From assembly GCF_026745355.1 (NCBI RefSeq), contig NC_079209.1, positions 48,244,961 to 48,308,960 of the forward strand: DNA of 64,000 nucleotides, read 5' to 3'. The DNA comes from Beta vulgaris subsp. vulgaris. Lineage: Eukaryota > Streptophyta > Magnoliopsida > Caryophyllales > Amaranthaceae. This document shows positions 33,926-45,742 of this stretch, in pieces (within the stretch, counting starts at the first letter, position 1; every line of letters starts with the position of its first letter). The notes beneath the pieces were generated by a model, which had not been told where the DNA came from, searched no databases, and saw only the letters and a list, made by a program, of their open reading frames with translations. Position numbers and translations under genes: made by a program.

Positions 33926-34184
33926 CTTCCTCCGTTTAGAAATAGTTGCACCGTTTCTACTTTTCACGCATGCCGATTTATGATTTCAACCATTAATATC
34001 TTTAATTATCAATAAGTAAAAATTATAAAAAGTTGATATTAAAAAAATTTACATCGAGACAAATCTAACAAGATCCCACATGACTATGTTTTTCCTAAAA
34101 TATAAATCATCAAAGACAATCTAAGTATAAGATGTGAATAGTGCACAAAATAGAAATGGTGCAACTATTTCTAAACGGAGGAAG
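33926..34184. mobile_element. Stowaway-like MITE
   Basis: 259 bp with ends CTTCCTCCGTTTAGAAATAG and CTATTTCTAAACGGAGGAAG, TA on both sides. Confidence 0.88.
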
Positions 34185-34308
34185 TATAATTAATGTAACA
34201 TACGGTCCATTGGCACATTTTTTACAAAATCCATGTCAAGAGGAGAAAGATAGAGATAGATAAAAAGTGGGAACTATGTGATAGAAGAGTGATATAGAGA
34301 AGATATTA

Positions 34309-34558
34309 CTCCCTTTGCTTTTTTTTTTTTTTTTCTATTTGCTACATTGTTGTTGTGCGGTTTTCAAGATGCTATTTAACCCTTAAAATCTCTTATTTCG
34401 TTTAAATAAAAATTATAAAATTTGATATTACTAATCTACACATCGAAAAGAATCTAACAAGACTACACATGATTATATTTTTACTTATAAGAAAATTAAA
34501 AGTTAGTGGCGTCATTCCCAAAGCAAAAAATGTAGCAAATAATAAAAGCTGAAGGGAG
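34309..34558. mobile_element. Stowaway-like MITE, diverged
   Basis: CTCCCTTTGCTTTT and AAAAGCTGAAGGGAG ends, TA on both sides (34307-34308, 34559-34560). A poly-T run near the left end lengthens one arm. Confidence 0.7.
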
Positions 34559-34749
34559 TACCAAATAAGAATTTGTTGCAATTAATATGAAACTTATAAA
34601 TAACGAAAACGTTGCAATTAAAAAAGAACAGAGGAATTATAAATGAACTTATCCTAGACTGCTGGTAAAAAAAGTATCTTGAAATTCATGTAAACCATTT
34701 GGGTAAGAAGCCATAACTTCAAGTATTACTAAACTGATAGTACTTATTA

Positions 34750-34945
34750 CTCCCTCCTTTATTTTTTAATTGCAATAATTTGATTTCTGCATTATTCACA
34801 TAATTCACTTTGAACATCAATAATAATTTATATGTAAGAAAAGGTATAAACATGTATTTATGATCTTGTTAAATTCGTCTCATCATATAATTTCATAATT
34901 TTAACTTTTTTTTTATAATTTTCACGTATAGAGAACTAAAGATAT
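34750..34945. mobile_element. Left half of a Stowaway-like MITE, cut by the Copia LTR
   Basis: It begins CTCCCTCCTTTATTTTTTAA after TA and has the usual internal words (GTTAAATTCGTCTCATCATAT, AACTAAAGATATT). It stops where the Copia LTR starts. Confidence 0.5.
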
Positions 34946-35265
34946 TGAAGAAATCTTAGTCAATTTATGGTTAAAGTTTCAAACTTTGAACGAGTTTGAT
35001 TTTTGAAGAAGATGATTGTTTTTCTTGTTCTGGTTTTGTATTGTCGAATTCTTTTAGCAAAAACTGCGCTTCTCTTATATTTCTCTTAGGACTTTAACCT
35101 AGTATAGATTATATAAACTAGCTATAACCAATCATGTGAGCACACCTCACGTGAAAGCTGTCAAAATAGTAGCTAAAATACGGCTGCAATAACGCAAAGA
35201 AAAATGAAAACATCCATAAGTTGTACATTATCATTGTGTATTATACATATTCCTCATATATATTC
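34946..35265 (-). repeat. 3' LTR of the nested Copia (main part)
   Basis: Matches 44910-45460 along its length (CAATTTATGGTTA, TTTTTCTT(G/C)TTCTGGTTTTG, TAGTATA(G/A)A, GCACACC(T/A)CACGTGAAAG). The last bases of the LTR (TGTGGAATACATATATA on the minus strand) are separated from it and lie at 38546-38565, next to the polypurine tract; a LINE sits between. Confidence 0.65.
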
Positions 35266-38200
35266 TTCAAATCCAACATGGAAAACTCTCTTTTCTTCGT
35301 TTCCCAAAACACAAACCCTAGGCAAAACCCTAAGTACCAGTAGCCTTAGCAGGCTCGCTGGCGGTCGGCCTGACGCGAGGCTGCCGGCGAGCCTGCGCCA
35401 TTCCCTTGTCCTCTAGTTATTTCTTTCTTTGTCTCCTTCCCTGATTCCCTGTATCGAGTATAGGTTCGTGCACCGGGTACTTTCGAGTTCGTCAGGGAGA
35501 AAGTCGGGTGTTCTCGTCACCGGCAAGGTCTACCCCTCATCCTCCCATGTTGTGGTCTTCGGGCTTCCTCTCCCCCTCCCCTGTTTAGTTCATCGGACTT
35601 CCCTTACCCCTCCCCTATTACGTTCTTCGGGCGTCCCTTTCCCCTCCCCTGTTACGTTAGTAGGTTTCCCTGTCCCTGGTGTTTTGCTGCTTTGTGTTAG
35701 CGTTTTTCATCGAATTCGATCCCCTTCTCCCCTTCATTTGTGGTGTTGTGTTCCCCTCCCCTTGTTTGTTTTGTGTCTTCCCTTCCCCCTTCCCTGATTT
35801 TGATTTGTTTGTCCATTCGAAGGTTGTGCTTAGTATTTTGTGTCTTCCCCTTCTCGTTAATGTTCGTGTTTTCCAGTTTAGGGTGTGGTATTATGCATCT
35901 TGTGATAGTTGTTTTAGTTTGTTTAATGTTTGTTTCTTACAAATCCGATAACCCTTGCCTTTTTGTGTATGGTTGTGTTGGGTTGTTCGTTAGTGGTGGT
36001 CGGTGGGAAGTAAAAGGTTCTTTGTTTCCTATGACAAAAGAAGATCTAGGATACCTGGTGAATAGACACTAGTAGAAAAACGACGATTTGCGTCCCCTGA
36101 TTTGCGTCGCACTGAAACGGAAATGACGCAAAAGGGTAATTTGCGTCGCACGCAAAGAAGAGTGCGACGCACATTATGGGTAAATGAGCACCAGTACGAG
36201 CTATGTGCGTCGCACGTACCACAAGTGCGTTGCAAAAGCCCAATGTGCGTCGGACCACCTGACACATACGACGCAAATCGTCTCCTTCTTGAAAAAAGAA
36301 AATTCAACTATCTGCGTCGCACGGTACTTTTATGCGTTGCAAAAGCACAAAGTGCGTCGGAGTCAAAGCCCATGCGACGCAGATCCGCGGCGCTCATTTA
36401 ACCTAAAAACTACGCGCGCCCCTTAACTTTCTCTAACCTAAAATCTCCTCACATTCTCTCACCCTCACCGCCGCTTTACTTCTCATCCTCTCCCACTCTC
36501 AACTTCTCCTCTCCCACTCTCAAATTCTCCCACTCGAATCTTCTTTCTCTCTCCCCGTATCTCTGAAAACCCAGAACCTCAAAAATATCAGTTCTTTCTC
36601 TCCTTCACATCAGTTCGCCATGCTGCTCGCCGGAGTTTTATAGTCTCCAGAGTCGCGCTGCAGCGGTGTGAAGCATCTTGTTGCTGCCAGATTCCTACTC
36701 TTCGAATTCATCAAATTTCAATTTCATTATTTCTTCTTGTTCATCAAAAGCGTGGTGAAGCTTCGAAGGAAAAGGCGAGATAAAGGTTTTAGATCTGTTT
36801 TTTTTTTCAATTTCTTCTTGTTTTTGTTGCTTTTTCTTAATTTTTTTAAGGTTACTTCTGATTTTTTTTTTCTCACTTTTTTTTGCTTTCTGATTTTTTT
36901 GAGGTTTTAGATCTGTTTTCATTGATGTTTTCTTAGAAGTAACCTGACGAATGTTTTCTTAATTTTTTTGAGATCTGACGAATTTTCTCTTTTTTTTAAA
37001 CTAATTGAAAATTCTGAGTTATGAATGTTTAATATTGAATGTTCACTTTTTTTGTTTTCATTTTTTAGTTCTGATGTCTTTTTATTTATTTATTTTTTTT
37101 CATTTTCAGATCTGGGATTCATTCTCCCTCCCTCCCTCTTTCTTCATCTTCCTCTTAGATCAAAGGCGAAGGGCGACGATGTAACTGACCCAAATGAGAT
37201 ATCGCCGGTTTAACTGAACCAAAGTTGGAGATGACGGTCAAGATTTCTCTTACCCAGATTGTAATGTTCTTTAGATTTTAGGGGTTTTTTTTATTAGGAT
37301 TGTTTTGTACTTCGATTCATCTGAATGTAATGGTTTTAAACTCTATAATAATAAAGTTCATTACTTCTAATAATTTGTTGATTCTTTTATATTTCCTATT
37401 GTTGATCTGGATGCAATGTTAATGGACAAACGAAAACCTCATTTATCTGAATTAACAACAAATGAAGATGTCCTGCATTCGTTATTGATGATTCATGATG
37501 GAATTTGTGTAGAATTTCCTGCATTCGTTGGTTTTTTAAAAAAAAAAATTAAAAAAAAAATTGTAATTTGCGTCGCACGTAGCCCAAGGTGCAACGCAAA
37601 TCACTCATCTGCGTCGCACCCAAGGCGATGTGTGACGCACATTACCCTTTGAAGCGGGCTGGGGAGAGCCATTTGTGTTGCACCGTATAAACGTGCGACG
37701 CAAATAGCTCAACCATCTGCGTCGTTTCTCATACGACGCAGATCATTTCTGGGTCATTTGCGTCGAGGCCTTTGGCGTCGTACCGGAGTCCGACGCACAT
37801 CCTCACATCCGACGCAAATTGCCTTTTCTGTACTAGTGAGAGCCAATGATCCTGGAATTGGCCATGGATTTTATGCCACTTTAGGAATTCGAGTATTGGT
37901 TAAGATGAGAGGATGTGCTTAATTCAGATCTGTTGCGCGTCGTTCTTCTCGGTTTTGGATTCTGAGGTTGGATCTTCGTGTAAGTGGGGCGAAGTTCATC
38001 AATCTAACTCACACCAAGTTCTCGTAATGGTGTCAGATGTCATCATACCTACAAAAATGTATCTTATGGGAGGCCATCCAATTTGATTTAGGGAATGGTT
38101 TTACCTCCATGTATTTCGAGTTTCAATCTAGATAGACTAAACTCCGGGTACCCTTGCAAAAGGACGTGACTTCGTTGTTAGTTGAATCAGTATAATCCCA

Positions 38201-38545
38201 GGAAGATATTTCTTTTCAAGGATCTTGGGATTTTGCGTCTAGCGGCCATTAAGGCCGACTAGCTATTATGCTGCAATCTCTCTCTGAAGATCGTCAGGAT
38301 GTTGTATCTCAACAGGTTCCCTCTCATATTATGTATGTTTCATAAAGTCATATAACCCAACCTCACCCATCATCGCTCAAGACAAACTACTTTTGGACAG
38401 GACGCGTCATAGTTAGTTTCTTTTTTATAAAGTATGTACGAGGTAATAAAGCTCTTATTAGTGTTAGTTTATTTCGGTTTGGTTGTATTAGCATTAAGTT
38501 GTACTCCAATATTAATTAATGAAAATTTTGTCAATGTCAATATAT
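35266..38545 (+). mobile_element. LINE-like insertion, rearranged, with CACTA inside
   Basis: The right end (38400-38545) matches the LINE 3' end at 8785-8925 and has an A-rich tail. The left part (35300-36060) is CT-rich with CCCTCCCCTGTTACGTT-type repeats, plausible as a LINE 5' UTR. Between them only non-coding or broken sequence remains around the CACTA. The left boundary is inferred from where LTR homology stops. Confidence 0.4.
36067..37838. mobile_element. CACTA non-autonomous element with 3-bp TSD
   Basis: Starts CACTAGTAGAAAAACGACG, ends TTTTCTGTACTAGTG; AGA is duplicated at 36064-36066 and 37839-37841. 1,772 bp. Both subterminal regions (36090-36400, 37560-37830) are arrays of TGCGTCGCAC and its complement, the likely transposase-binding repeats. 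The middle is CT-rich followed by T-rich intron-like sequence with AGATCTG words and no transposase, which looks like captured 5'-UTR-intron DNA of a host gene. Frames across the repeats are artefacts. Confidence 0.9.
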
Positions 38546-38565
38546 ATGTATTCCACATTTTCCTC

Positions 38566-40150
38566 ATCCCCTCCTCAAGTTAGACTTGTGTAGAAGAGGA
38601 GAGTCCCATTTGCTACATAAAAACTTATGTTGCTGTTCAGATTGGTCTATAGTCATGATGAGAGTCCCGAGTTGGACATGAGTAGAAGAACAATGGACCT
38701 AACAAAAGAAGTAGAGAGAAAACCTTACTCAATATGTTCTCAATTATAGTGACAATCCAAGTTATTAAGATGTTTTGTTCTCTCATTGCACATAGGGTTG
38801 TCTGCTAGATGCATTGCAAGACTTGTTATTAGAGTACGTACATAGGCTTGGAAATCGTGATACTTAGATCAGCTAAATGCCATCAATCCGAACAATTTCA
38901 TTAGTGGTTTTTGACATACTCCTCTATTTAGACTCACAAGAAGATTTGGAAACAATTTTATGTTTTTGTGTTTTGTAGGACAACAAGGAGCCTCCTATGA
39001 AGACACAATAGCATGTGTGTTAGATATCTTGTTGAGAAGACACATGCACCAATTATCTGCATCTGATAAGCTATGAGGTGTAGAGCAGATTAACTAGGAT
39101 AGAATAAGTTGTAGTATAATGTCCCTTTGAGATACTTTACTACATGCTAAGTAACATCTCAGTGTGGTCCCCTAGAACAAGCCATGAATTGGCTTAACTA
39201 ATGAAATGAATATGAGAAATTAAGTTTGCTTAAATTTAGGTAGAGGAGTTTGCCAATTAGTCTTTTATATTGCTCTGCATCTTGCATGATTGTTCCATCC
39301 TCTGTGGATAATTTGTCATGAGAGGGGAAAGATGTGATTTTTGGTCTGCATTATCACTCAACCTTGTATGCTGTAGAAGATCAATTATGTACTTCCTTTG
39401 GTTGACAAGAGTACCTCTCTCATTTCTCAACCCTTCTAACCCTAAGATAATTCCTCCTAGATCTTTCACCGTGAACTCTAGAACAAACTCTTGTCCGAGA
39501 GCTGATGTTAGTCTCATCATTGTATGTGATGAACAAATCGTCCATGTACATAGACTAGGATGATATAATTTTTTCCAAAATTATCTTTGTCGAACAAAGA
39601 ATAATATCTGAAAGGTTGTGAGAAGTTTCTAAGATTTAAAAACTTAGTTAGCTTGATATTTCATTGTCTAGATGCCTATTTGAGGCCATAAAGTCTTTTG
39701 TTGAGCTTACAAATTAAACTTACCCTTTTGGTACCTGATTGTACCCATAAAAGAATGCCTCATTGGTGTGCAATTGATGCACTTGCCATCCTTGAATGGT
39801 TTCCAAACATATCAAAATTCTTACTATTGCATATATACTTAGCAATTGGAGAGAAAGAGCGTTGGTATTATTTTCTTTGAGCTGCCTATCTTGCCTAACT
39901 ACTAACCTGGCCTTCAATCTGAAAACATTGCCATGCTTGGCATGTTTCAGTTTGTAGACCCCATTTAGAGTCTAGGGCCTTCTTTCCACTTTGAAGATCA
40001 CATAACTGCCAAGTGTCATTTTGCTCAATAGCTTTAAGCTCATTATTCATTGCTGCAATCCTTTCTATGTGCCCACTAGATTCATTTATATGTCCTTGGC
40101 TCCACAATTTAATTACATTATTCAATGAAGTAAGGTACTTCATCATAATA
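38566..40150 (-). pseudogene. Copia reverse transcriptase and RNase H, decayed
   Basis: From right to left: MNNELKAIEQNDTWQL and KARLVVRQDRQ (RT start), IQGWQVHQLHTNEAFFYG, then the catalytic YVDD position, now reading YVHG near 39548, then FTVKDLGGIILGLEGLRNERG and QRKYIIDLLQHT. RNase H pieces follow (SYKTQKHKIVSKSS and NPMCNERTKHL) with several stops between 39020 and 38690. A polypurine tract (GAGGAGGGGATGAGG) ends it near 38570. Confidence 0.8.
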
Positions 40151-41563
40151 AACTTTTTTCTTTGCTAGGTAAGTAAGAATAGTATAACACCAAAAACAAT
40201 TTACATCATAAGCTCTACTAAGTAGGAGAGAACCAACTAAGTTTGACCCTGACCCTCACAAACCCAAGGCAAGCAGCACAAATAGACTTTCCCAAGAACA
40301 TGCTTGCCATGTTTCAATCTATTAATTACTGAAATTTTCCTAGGCAAAACTACACTAGTTGTCATCAAAATCAAGCTTTTCATCTACTGAACAACAACTT
40401 CATGCCTTCAAGTAGACAAGTTTCAAATTACTTCATTTCTTACCCACTAAACAGCATATGCCAAAGCACAATATAAACAACTACAATAACTCTTATTTGG
40501 AACTAAGGTCTTCTACTCTTAGAGAGGAATATCACCATCCTATTAAACCAGCTTTGAGAGTATTGCACACTAATCCATTCTAGACCAAGCATTGTCTTAC
40601 ATATTCACATTCAAAGAAAAGATGTTGATAGAATCAACTCCATTCAAGCGCACACACACACATCCATCATCTGCTCTAATGCCAACTCTTTTTAATCTGT
40701 TAGCTATTCTGAGCATCTACTGCATAACCAACAAATAAATAAATCTATGTTTAGGTATGGACAACCTATCCCAAACATAACTGTCATAGTGGACCTTTTG
40801 TTCTTCCACCATTTTCTCATAGCAATGTTTAATAAGGAACTTAGGCATGCTAATTTATCAGCTCTTGTTGAATGAACATAACTTTTACTTCTTCATTTAT
40901 TTTGCAAGCCTATTTCCAATACCAACGACAACCAGTCTAGGGAATAACTCCACCAATCATCCTCTTTCAAATACACATCATTCACCCATTTGATCTGAAA
41001 AATCTTGTTCATAAGTTATCACCCACACATACTTTGTCATGGTAGCCTTCTTCCACATTTGGATGTTTCTCACTCCCAAACCACCAGCTTGCTAGGAAAA
41101 ACACACCTTCTTCCAACCAATATTACCAGCTTTTGTGCTAAAATAATTTCCACTCCATAAGAATGCCCTAAAGCTCCTACAACACAACTCTTGGAAGGAT
41201 ATACACTGGAGCCTAGTAGATATAAATACTAAGCAAAACTGAATTAATCAATTGCAATCTGCTTGTATATATAGGATGGATTTCTTAGGCTCCAAACCTT
41301 AATCCTAGCACACATTTTCTCAACCAAGACGTGACATTCAAATACAGTAACCGTCCTTGCTGAAATAGGAACCTCCAATTACCTAAAAGGAATTCTAATA
41401 TTGTGCCTAAAACTAGAAACATCTTTAAACCTCTACACGGTATTTTGATCCACGCCAATCAATTCATTAACAATGTGCTAAAAAGCTTGGAGCATCAAAT
41501 ACACTGATGGCAACTCATCCTTACAGCACAGATTAACATCATCTGCAAACACTAGATGATTTG
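40151..41563 (-). mobile_element. 5'-truncated LINE inside Copia pol
   Basis: CATCATAATA occurs on both sides (40141-40150 and 41564-41573). On the minus strand it begins inside reverse transcriptase at the FADD catalytic box (LVFADDVNLCCKDE), runs through GGLGVRNIQMWKKATMTKYVW with stops, and ends in an A-rich tail (AAAGAAAAAA). It is related to the LINE at 13278. Confidence 0.8.
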
Positions 41564-41573
41564 CATCATAATA

Positions 41574-42984
41574 TTTTTTCACTTACATTATAGTAAAAAA
41601 AGATGGGGAGAAGCCATCATCTGTCACATTACTTGAAGGCAGCTTGTGGTCATATGCCTCAACTTTTCTGGAATGTGACTGTCCCTCGTGGATATTCTCA
41701 TATGTAAAGTATGTGTAGCTAGTGGGGGCCCGAATAAATGTCTGAGATTGAGTAGCTTCTTGTTCCTCATTCTCAGCAAACATATAATCTCTTTCACAAG
41801 CTCATCCTCTACTTCAATGTAAATCTGATTGTCATTGTTCATCTAATATATACTAACTTCTAGCTTCAAATTGACTATTTAATTACTTAGAGGCAACTGG
41901 TTTATTCTTCCCTTAGATCACTCGAATTTCCACCTAAGGGAATAAAATTAAGGAAAGAAATTATATTTTCCATAAAAATCACGTCTCTACTTACAAACGT
42001 ATTCCTCATTTATAAGGTACTCATAGGAAGGACATTTTCTCATTAATATATTATAAGGTGTTTTCTATCGTATCCCCTTGCTATAAAGGATATTAATGAT
42101 GTGGGTAGCTGCTATAATGCGATCTCACCAAAAGTATTTTGGCAGGCCTGCATGTATTCTAAATGTTCTTGATTATATTGTTGTCTCAAGAAGGAATCTA
42201 TGCTTCTTCGTACCTCACCATTTTGTTATGGGACCACGACAACACTCTTTAAAATTTTGATGAATAACCTTTTGCGTATATATTTTGCACAACCTCAGTT
42301 CCATTGCCACTTCTTATCATTTTCATCACTCACTTCGTCTTTCTAACTCACAAGATGAGTCCAAGTGACTATATTGTAGTGATCAATAATTGTGAGAAAA
42401 TGAATTGCACCATACATTGATATTAGGAGTTTTGTGAGCACCCAACAAATCAATGTGCATGAGATCAAAAATCCCCTTTAACCATACTTTGACTAACAAG
42501 TATTGATAATCTATGGTGTTTGGCCACTAATTATGTATCACACAAAAATAATTTTATAGAATGACAATTGCAAAAACATATCTATTTCATTTTTTATAAT
42601 GATCCATGTCCTAATCTAGCATGTGTCACATCTAAAGTAACTAAATTATTACTGATATAGTTCTTGTAATTACTGCATGCTAGCAGAATCTGCAACATAG
42701 ACACTAGGATTTCTACTTTCATTTCTAAGATAAGTTTTTCCATCATCCTTCAACAGGTTGAATATGTGAAGCCATATACCTTCTTTCCATATGCCATCTC
42801 CTTTGCAAGTTTAAGGTCTTAAAAAGTGCATCCATATTAATCAATAATTATTTTCAAGCTGCTATTGTCATTAAGGATACTTAATGACAAAAGGTTGTGT
42901 CTAAATTATGGCAAATATAACACATTTTCGAGTCTTATCTCAGGAGCAAAAGTAACAACACCAATTTGTTTCACCTTTCACTTA
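41574..42984 (-). pseudogene. Copia integrase region, decayed
   Basis: The minus strand carries LMHIDLLGAHKTPN at about 42480-42425, the start of the integrase core, then further diverged segments to about 41580 where the frames rich in polar residues correspond to the linker before RT. Stops are frequent. Confidence 0.65.
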
Positions 42985-43292
42985 GGGGGGGTTTGGTAAG
43001 ATTAATGGAAATGGAATGGAAAGGATTTTGATAAGGAGGGGAAATAGAAATAATAACCATTACCTTTAATAGTTGTTTGGTATCCTAGTGGAATGGAAAC
43101 AATTGAGAGGTTTATGATTGAGGAAGGAAACGTGATTTGTTTCCACTAGTTTGATAAGGGTAACAAATGGGGGGATTGCATTTCCCTCCGAAAACGGTAT
43201 TTATTACTTAACACTCATACCAAACAATTAGAAATGGAAACGCTTATTTGAATCCGTTTCCTACATCAAAAGTTTTCATACCAAACACCCTC
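42985..43292. mobile_element. Harbinger/Tourist-like MITE with TTA duplication
   Basis: Ends GGGGGGGTTTGGTA and TACCAAACACCCTC, flanked by TTA at 42982-42984 and 43293-43295. It splits the Copia protease-integrase region. Confidence 0.8.
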
Positions 43293-44909
43293 TTAGTTCC
43301 ATCTGGTACCATCACCTTCAAAGGGTGTTTTAGATAATTTAACTCACTAAAGAGTTTCAAGTTTCTAGCCACATATGATCCGAAATGCCTGAGTCTATTA
43401 TCCATGAGTTGCAATAAAAAAAACATTTTTAAAAATAGCTGCATTTGAGACTTAAATGATACTTGCAAAGTTACTCATGTTGTTTTCTTTGCTTTTAGAA
43501 GGTCATGTTTCTCATGAAAGGCTTTTAAGACCTCCTTTTCCATAACTAAAATCAAGTTGTTTTCCGGCTTGTTGTTGTTCCCAACTCCTATCTTGATCAT
43601 AAAAAGGTGAGTTCAGGTAGGCTTTCACTCTTGCATTTGTAGCAACTTTGACTTTGGTTTTCCCTTTAAACCTGTCAATAGTGTTCCCTCTTATTCCATA
43701 ATGTTCACATTCTAATTCAATTTCTCCCTCTTTTGATCTTTTTTTTATGTGAAAATTAGCCTTTGATTCGTTTTGATTGTTTCCTTAGTTTTGTCTACTT
43801 ACTTGAAAAGCACTCATTTTTTAGCTTTGTTGCACGCTATTCCATGATCTAATTTAGTTTCTCCACCTGTAACAATCTGTTATATATCTATTCATAAGAA
43901 GAAAAGGGTCCATGTATAAGCAGTTGGTTTTCATCTGCCTAAAACCATCGTTCGATCTAATAGCAATTTTATCACTTTTATTTGTTTGTTATCTCAATCT
44001 CAAACAGTTCCTTTTCGAGATTACAAGTGCACTTGGTGATTGCTCCACAAGAACATGTAGGAATGTCTTTGAGAAGGGCAACTTTCATCCCAAAGCATCT
44101 TCAACTTACAATAAAACTTACTCATAGGCAAGTTGTTTTACTTTAATTCCCACAACTTGCCTGGCGATATTGTTCCATTAGCTTATACCTGATCAAAGTG
44201 TGCCCGGCCCAGAAAATCCCCGGGCATGGGCATATTTTTATTTGGGTTTGGGACGGATTTTGGGCAACCGAAAATGACTTTCTAGTCGAAATTTTGTCCC
44301 GATTCGATTTTGTCCCTAAAAGCCCACTATTTTTGGCCCTAAAAAGCAGACTTTGGACAGAATAAATTGGCCCGAATTTTGGCTCGGCCTAAGTTGTGGG
44401 TAAATCTTTTTAGGGCAGGCCTGACCCGCTATTTGATCACCTCTACATCAGCTCCAGCCATATATTTCTTGTTGTCTGAATGAAGTTCATACTCCTAGCT
44501 ATCTGAGGCTTCATGGTTGCAAACAACCAAGACCTCACCATGAAGTCACATCTTATCCACCTTATGATTACATATTAATCCTTTGTCTGCTTTGGATGTT
44601 TTAATTTCCTTCCACGAATGCAAGCTTGTTCTTAGAACCAAGAATTACCTTCACCATTCGTACTCTAGTTTAGGAAGTTTCCTTCATCAAGCACCATGCT
44701 TCCTAAAGGAGTAGAAGTACTCTAATCCAGAGGGTTAAATAATGGATTCTTAAAATGATTAGATCTCCTTACTCCTCTTGTTCCACATCTTTTTCCTCTA
44801 TTTTATCTCCCATTTTGTGGAGAAAAATAGGATTTTTGATATTGTTGTTTAAGAGAGAAGAGAAAAAGATATGTTTGGCTGAGGATTTTGCCCTAAAGCT
44901 CTGATACCA
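43293..44909 (-). pseudogene. Copia gag and protease, decayed
   Basis: The protease signature WIIDSGISDHM is readable on the minus strand at 43404-43372. Upstream, to about 44880, is gag-like coding sequence broken by a hAT insertion. The primer-binding site TGGTATCAGAGC lies at about 44898-44909, directly inside the LTR that begins at 44910. Confidence 0.7.
44184..44445. mobile_element. Non-autonomous hAT element
   Basis: Inverted ends around TATACCTGATCAAA and TTTGATCACCTCTA. Flanks are CATTAGCT (44176-44183) and CATCAGCT (44446-44453), an 8-bp duplication with one change. Interior GGGC/GCCC words as in the other hATs. Confidence 0.7.
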
Positions 44910-45460
44910 TGAAAATTTTTGAACAATTTATGGTTAGAATTGCAAACTTTAAAGAGATTTGTCATTTAAAAAGATAATTGTTTTTCTTCTTCTGGTTTTG
45001 TTATGTATTTCTTTATGCGAAAAGTTGTGTCTTTCTTAACTTCCGTTTGCAATCTAAACATAGTATAAACCATATACACTAGTTATAAACAATTATGTAA
45101 GCACACCACACGTGAAAGTAAAAATAGCAGCTAATATAAAACTCACTAACATAAAAGAAGAATGAATTATGTCCTCCGTTTTTTTTTACATGTTACATTA
45201 TGACATTCTACACTATTCATAATGTTACTTTGACCATCGTTTGTGATTTATACGTGAATAGAAATATAGTCATGTGGGATTTTCTTAGATTCTTCTTAAT
45301 ATGTATTTTTTTATAATTTTTACACATGTAAATTAGAGATATATGTTCCTCAAATTTTCCATTGGCATTTATGAAAAGTGAAAGTGTAATATGTAAAAAA
45401 GCGGAGAAAGCATCATTAAATTGTACATTATATCAATATGCACTATGCAGGTGCCTAACA
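44910..45460 (-). repeat. 5' LTR of the nested Copia, with MITE inside
   Basis: On the minus strand it starts TGTTAGGCACC and ends AAAAATTTTCA, immediately followed by the tRNA-Met primer-binding site. A MITE at 45171-45411 splits it; the rest aligns with the LTR at 34946. Confidence 0.7.
45171..45411. mobile_element. Stowaway-like MITE inside an LTR
   Basis: TCCTCCGTTTTTTTTTACAT and ATGTAAAAAAGCGGAGA ends. The LTR sequence resumes on both sides (the other LTR has no such insert), so this is an insertion after the Copia arrived. Confidence 0.65.
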
Positions 45461-45485
45461 TCCATCATTTTTTCAGATATTAATA

Positions 45486-45742
45486 CTTCCTCCGTTCTGT
45501 TTTAAATGAAACGTTTGCTTTTTCACGCAACCCAACACGCTTCTTTAATAATTAATATCTTTAGTTGTGCACACGTAAAAAATATAAAAAAGTTATAATT
45601 TGATAGTATGCATCGAGACGAATCTAACAAGATCCCACTTGACTATGTTTTTCTTTATATAATGGCGATAAATTGGAGTCAAAATTGATCAATGAATAGT
45701 GTCATTTCACACAATGTTTCATTTAAAACAGAACGGAGGAAG
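45486..45742. mobile_element. Stowaway-like MITE
   Basis: CTTCCTCCGTTCTGTTTTAA and TTAAAACAGAACGGAGGAAG ends, TA on the left, AATA on the right. 257 bp. Confidence 0.8.

Larger units (their letters stand above)
34946..45460 (-). mobile_element. Degenerate Copia element with nested insertions
   Basis: The outer boundaries are two related LTRs (34946-35265 plus a stub at 38546-38565, and 44910-45460). Internal order on the minus strand is PBS, gag, protease, integrase, reverse transcriptase, RNase H, polypurine tract. Nested in it are a hAT (44184-44445), a Harbinger-type MITE (42985-43292), a 5'-truncated LINE (40151-41563), a Stowaway-like MITE inside one LTR (45171-45411), and a LINE (about 35266-38545) that itself carries a CACTA (36067-37838). 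Many stops and frameshifts make it inactive. Confidence 0.75.

Noticed and set aside
35204..35951. Overlapping frames in the CT-rich stretch
   Set aside because: Biased Ser/Pro/Phe translations of a pyrimidine-rich repeat region, better explained as element UTR.
36090..36430. Regularly spaced TGCGTCGCAC repeats looking like a CRISPR array
   Set aside because: Repeats are 10 bp, in both orientations, irregularly spaced and within CACTA termini of a plant nuclear genome.
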